From positions 113,659-177,658 of the forward strand of contig NZ_DALZFB010000008.1 in NCBI RefSeq assembly GCF_031979925.1: DNA of 64,000 bases, given 5' to 3'. The notes beneath the pieces are model-generated. The model did no database searches, had not been told where the DNA came from, and saw only the letters and a list, made by a program, of their open reading frames with translations. Made by a program: the position numbers and the translations under genes. Below are positions 61,239 through 64,000 of this stretch, piece by piece (the stretch's first letter is position 1; every line of letters begins with the position of its first letter). The stretch comes from Pseudescherichia sp031979925 (GTDB taxonomy: Bacteria > Pseudomonadota > Gammaproteobacteria > Enterobacterales > Enterobacteriaceae).

Positions 61239-61559
61239 ATGCGCGCACTTATCTTACCTTCCCTGCTGCTGTTAACCGGCTGCACGCATATGGCTGACGA
61301 TCGGTGGCATGGTCAGGACAAGGCCCAGCACTTCATTGGCTCTGCCATGCTCGCTGCCGCGGGGAATGAGTATGCCCAGCGTCAGGGCGTCAGCGCCGAT
61401 CGCAGCGCGGCTATCGGGGTTATGTTTTCGCTGAGCCTGGGGGCGTCAAAGGAGCTGTGGGATAGCCGCCCGGCAGGAAGCGGCTGGAGCTGGAAAGATT
61501 TTGCCTGGGATGTGGCAGGGGCAACGACCGGCTACACCGTCTGGCAGCTGGCGCACTAG
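61239..61559 (+). CDS. yfiM: Small lipoprotein YfiM
   Basis: A 106-residue predicted lipoprotein. The lipobox LLLLTGC places the lipidated Cys near residue 15. The mature part contains QDKAQHFIGSAMLAAAG and ends GYTVWQLAH, as in E. coli YfiM; the family (DUF2279-like) has no settled function. The frame opens at TTG 61227 inside the pssA terminator, so the ATG at 61239 was chosen. Its stop overlaps that of the convergent DUF4385 gene by 4 bases. Confidence 0.9.
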   Translation: MRALILPSLLLLTGCTHMADDRWHGQDKAQHFIGSAMLAAAGNEYAQRQGVSADRSAAIGVMFSLSLGASKELWDSRPAGSGWSWKDFAWDVAGATTGYTVWQLAH

Positions 61560-62008
61560 CCCCATTTCGCCTGATGCGCTTTTTTACGCTTCAGGTAATC
61601 CTCATCGGCGCGGATCCGATCCCACCAGGTTTTGAATATTGCCGCCGCCGCTGCTTTAACCGGATCGTTACCACGTGGATTTAGCTCGCGGTTCTCATCA
61701 TACTTTTTACCGCCCTTGTAGTTGGCGTAACGCCGGGCGCGGGTATACCCCATCTGAATAAACTTACGTGCCATATCCATACCGACAAAGTCATCACTCT
61801 TGCGGTACTCTTCAAACAGGGCATAAATCTGTTCCGCTGATTTCTGCGCCGACTCCGGATCCTTATAGCGCCAGAAGGGCAGGATCTCCCCCTTATAGGG
61901 CTCGACCAGCAATACGCCCTGCTCTCCCCGGCCCACCTGGTAACGTTCGGGATGCTCGCGAAAATCTGTTTCAGTAAAGTCCTGCTCATAATCAAATTCT
62001 TTGCGCAC
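61556..62008 (-). CDS. DUF4385 protein of unknown function
   Basis: A 150-residue cytosolic protein of the DUF4385 type, with no signal or membrane segment. It is rich in aromatic and basic residues (YTRARRYANYKGGKKYDENRE near residues 85-105, split here as one basic patch) and ends KRKKAHQAKWG. The frame is open from 62047; the GTG at 62008 has a GGAGAG ribosome site and starts at the conserved RKEFDYEQDF, so it was preferred. It is divergent from the TPP enzyme gene with 119 bases between them. I cannot assign a function. Confidence 0.78.
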   Translation of the reverse strand: MRKEFDYEQDFTETDFREHPERYQVGRGEQGVLLVEPYKGEILPFWRYKDPESAQKSAEQIYALFEEYRKSDDFVGMDMARKFIQMGYTRARRYANYKGGKKYDENRELNPRGNDPVKAAAAAIFKTWWDRIRADEDYLKRKKAHQAKWG

Positions 62009-62127
62009 CGCTACTCTCCGTTGTGTTTGCTCTTTTAAACATAGCACTCTTCAGAGAACTCCCCCTTTTTCGCCGATTTGCCTTAGGTGAACTATCCTCG
62101 AACAAACACCAGACACGAGGAAAAATA

Positions 62128-63924
62128 ATGGCTCAGATGACCAGCGACTTCTTTGTAGAACGATTAAAAGCCTGGGGCGTCACCCGTATTTATGGCTACC
62201 CTGGAGATGGCATTAACGGCGTACTCGGTGCGCTGCAGCGCGCTGAAAAAGCGGGTAACGGAATTGAGTTTATTCAGGTACGCCATGAAGAGATGGCTGC
62301 CTTTATGGCCTGCGCCCACGCCAAGTTCACCGGCGAGCCTGGCGTCTGCCTCTCCACCGGCGGCCCAGGCGCGACCCACCTGCTGACCGGCCTGTATGAC
62401 GCCCGCATGGACCATATGCCAGTGATCGCCATTGCGGGCCAGGCAGAGGCCACGGCCCGCGGCTCGAATTATCAGCAGGAGATCAACCTCGATCGCGTAT
62501 TCAGCGACGTGGCGAACTTCGTGCAGGAGGCGGCGACGCCCTCTCAAGTACGCCATCTGGTGGATCGCGGCGTGCGTATCGCCAAAGCCAATAACGGCGT
62601 CACGGTGCTGATCCTGCCGAAGGATATCCAGGATGAAGAGTGGCAGGAGCCGCAGCATGCCCATGGCTTTACGCACTCCGGTCCTGGCTATCAACGCCCG
62701 CAGATCATTCCCTATCAGTACGATCTTCAGCGTGCCGCCGACATCCTCAACGAAGGTAAAAAGGTAGCGATCCTGATTGGCGCGGGTGCACGGGATGCCG
62801 CCGTTGAAGTGGTTCAGACGGCTAACCTCCTTGGTGCAGGGGTCGCGAAGGCGCTGCTGGGTAAAGATATACTCCCTGATGATGCGCCGTTCGTCACGGG
62901 TTGTATCGGCTTGTTGGGTACTGAACCCTCCTGGGATCTGATGCAGGATTGCGACACGCTGCTGATGATTGGCACTGGCTTCCCGTGGACTGAGTTTTTA
63001 CCTAAAGAGGGACAGGCACGTGCAGTACAGATCGATATTGATGCCTCCATGCTGGGGTTACGTTATCCCACTGAAGTGAATCTGCACGGTGATGCGGTCA
63101 GTACGCTACAGGCGCTGCTGCCCCTGCTTAAGCACAAGGAGGATCGTGCATGGCAGGAGAAGATCGCAGTCTCTGTCCAGGCGTGGTGGGAAAAAATGGA
63201 GGAGCGGGCCATGGCGAAAGCCAACCCGGTTAATCCTCAGCGCGTAGTGTGGGAAATGTCACCCCTGCTGCCGGACAATGCTATCGTCACGTCCGACTCC
63301 GGCTCGTGCGCAAACTGGTACGCACGTGATTTCAGAGTTAAGCAGGGCCAGCGATCCTCTCTGTCTGGCGGTCTGGCCTGCATGGGTGCGGCGGTGCCCT
63401 ATGCTATTGCCGCTAAGTTCGCCTTCCCGGAAAAACCGGTCGTTGCGCTGGTAGGCGATGGCGCTATGCAGATGAATAACCTGGCTGAGTTAATTACCAT
63501 CCAGAAGTACTGGCAGGGCTGGTCCGATCCACGACTCATTGTTTGCGTATTTAACAATGGAGATCTTAATCAGGTGACCTGGGAACAGCGCGTCATGGAG
63601 GGAAATCCCCGCTTTGAGGCGACTCAGGATGTGCCAGACGTGCCTTACGCGAAGTTTGCGGAGTCCATTGGGCTAAAAGGGATCTTCGTTGACGATCCGG
63701 ATAAGCTGCATGACGCATGGAATGAAGCGTTGAGCTCGGATCGCCCGGTGGTATTGGAGGTTAAAACCGACCCGGAAGTCGCGCCCCTACCGCCGCATAT
63801 TACGTTTGAGCAGGCGAAAGCGTTTATGTCGTCAATGGCGAAAGGCGACCGATCCACAGGTAAAGTGATCGCCGATACGGCAAGTCAGATTATCAATACG
63901 GTCCTGCCGGGAAATAAAGCGTAA
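62128..63924 (+). CDS. Thiamine-diphosphate oxidase/synthase-like enzyme (PoxB/YdaP-like)
   Basis: A 598-residue TPP enzyme. The N-terminal PYR domain has GYPGDGINGVLGAL near residue 20 and the activating Glu in VRHEEMAAF near residue 50. A central FAD/nucleotide-like domain is followed by the PP domain with the TPP motif VGDGAMQMNN near residue 450 and a closing FNNGDLNQ. It resembles pyruvate oxidase and acetolactate synthase; the exact reaction cannot be told. The frame opens earlier, but the ATG at 62128 follows a good GAGG site. A REP element follows it. Confidence 0.82.
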   Translation: MAQMTSDFFVERLKAWGVTRIYGYPGDGINGVLGALQRAEKAGNGIEFIQVRHEEMAAFMACAHAKFTGEPGVCLSTGGPGATHLLTGLYDARMDHMPVIAIAGQAEATARGSNYQQEINLDRVFSDVANFVQEAATPSQVRHLVDRGVRIAKANNGVTVLILPKDIQDEEWQEPQHAHGFTHSGPGYQRPQIIPYQYDLQRAADILNEGKKVAILIGAGARDAAVEVVQTANLLGAGVAKALLGKDILPDDAPFVTGCIGLLGTEPSWDLMQDCDTLLMIGTGFPWTEFLPKEGQARAVQIDIDASMLGLRYPTEVNLHGDAVSTLQALLPLLKHKEDRAWQEKIAVSVQAWWEKMEERAMAKANPVNPQRVVWEMSPLLPDNAIVTSDSGSCANWYARDFRVKQGQRSSLSGGLACMGAAVPYAIAAKFAFPEKPVVALVGDGAMQMNNLAELITIQKYWQGWSDPRLIVCVFNNGDLNQVTWEQRVMEGNPRFEATQDVPDVPYAKFAESIGLKGIFVDDPDKLHDAWNEALSSDRPVVLEVKTDPEVAPLPPHITFEQAKAFMSSMAKGDRSTGKVIADTASQIINTVLPGNKA

Positions 63925-63947
63925 GGCATAAGACATAAGGCTTAGTA

Positions 63948-63985
63948 CCACGCCGGGCGGCACGCCGTTTGCCCGGCCTGCGGGA
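63948..63985. repeat. REP element after the TPP enzyme gene
   Basis: A REP-type palindrome (ACCACGCCGGGCGGCACGCC then GTTTGCCCGGCCTGCGGG) lies just before the right window edge, downstream of the TPP enzyme gene. Confidence 0.65.
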
Positions 63986-64000
63986 GCGGCATCGTCTGTA

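Overview
The window comes from a chromosome of the family Enterobacteriaceae. Gene content, order and protein lengths closely follow the Escherichia coli/Salmonella backbone from pepB through isc, suhB, glyA, purL, rnc, rpoE and nadB to pssA. The accessory content (ZevAB-like pair, sugar ABC operon, murQ/EIIBC pair, DUF4385 gene and TPP enzyme) resembles the Enterobacter/Klebsiella/Citrobacter side of the family. I cannot name the species from sequence alone. No rRNA, tRNA, CRISPR array, transposase or integrase was seen.

Layout. (1) 1-5977: the start of pepB, then the iron-sulfur assembly operon iscRSUA-hscBA-fdx-iscX on the minus strand, with two IscR sites upstream of iscR. (2) 6079-11927: trmJ and suhB, a ZevBA-like metal transport pair, csiE, and hcaT without the hca catabolic genes. 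(3) 11928-19084: a plus-strand sugar operon with a periplasmic binding protein, CUT2-type ATPase, two permeases, an FGGY kinase and a SIS-domain protein. (4) 19167-21772: an AT-richer cassette of three overlapping genes (PAAR-like protein, PAAR-tipped putative toxin, small membrane protein). It is bracketed by a 20-bp direct repeat whose right copy belongs to the glyA terminator. I read it as an orphan type VI secretion effector/immunity module and the most interesting part of the window. (5) 21796-29038: glyA, hmp (NsrR and PurR-like sites), glnB, glrR-qseG-glrK, and the small RNA glmY with its sigma-54/sigma-70 promoter and GlrR sites. (6) 29039-39506: purL, mltF, tadA, pgpC, then a PTS EIIBC/murQ pair divergent from the RpiR-type regulator gene yfhH, with two matching palindromes between them, and yfhL. 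(7) 39503-48976: acpS, pdxJ, recO, era, rnc, lepB, lepA, rseC, rseB, rseA, rpoE and a short ORF coupled to rpoE. (8) 49284-61559: nadB, yfiC, srmB, grcA, ung, yfiF, trxC, tapT, pat, pssA, yfiM. (9) 61556-63924: a DUF4385 gene and a thiamine-diphosphate oxidase/synthase-like gene, where E. coli has kgtP and an rRNA operon.

How the genes work together. The isc genes build and deliver Fe-S clusters and are repressed by IscR. GlrK/GlrR drive glmY, whose product controls glmS. The rpoE-rseABC operon is the envelope stress circuit. The murQ/EIIBC/yfhH unit probably takes up and converts N-acetylmuramic acid or a related sugar. The region 3 operon probably imports and phosphorylates a sugar, possibly a pentose. 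Family names rest on remembered reference proteins and visible motifs; no database search was run.
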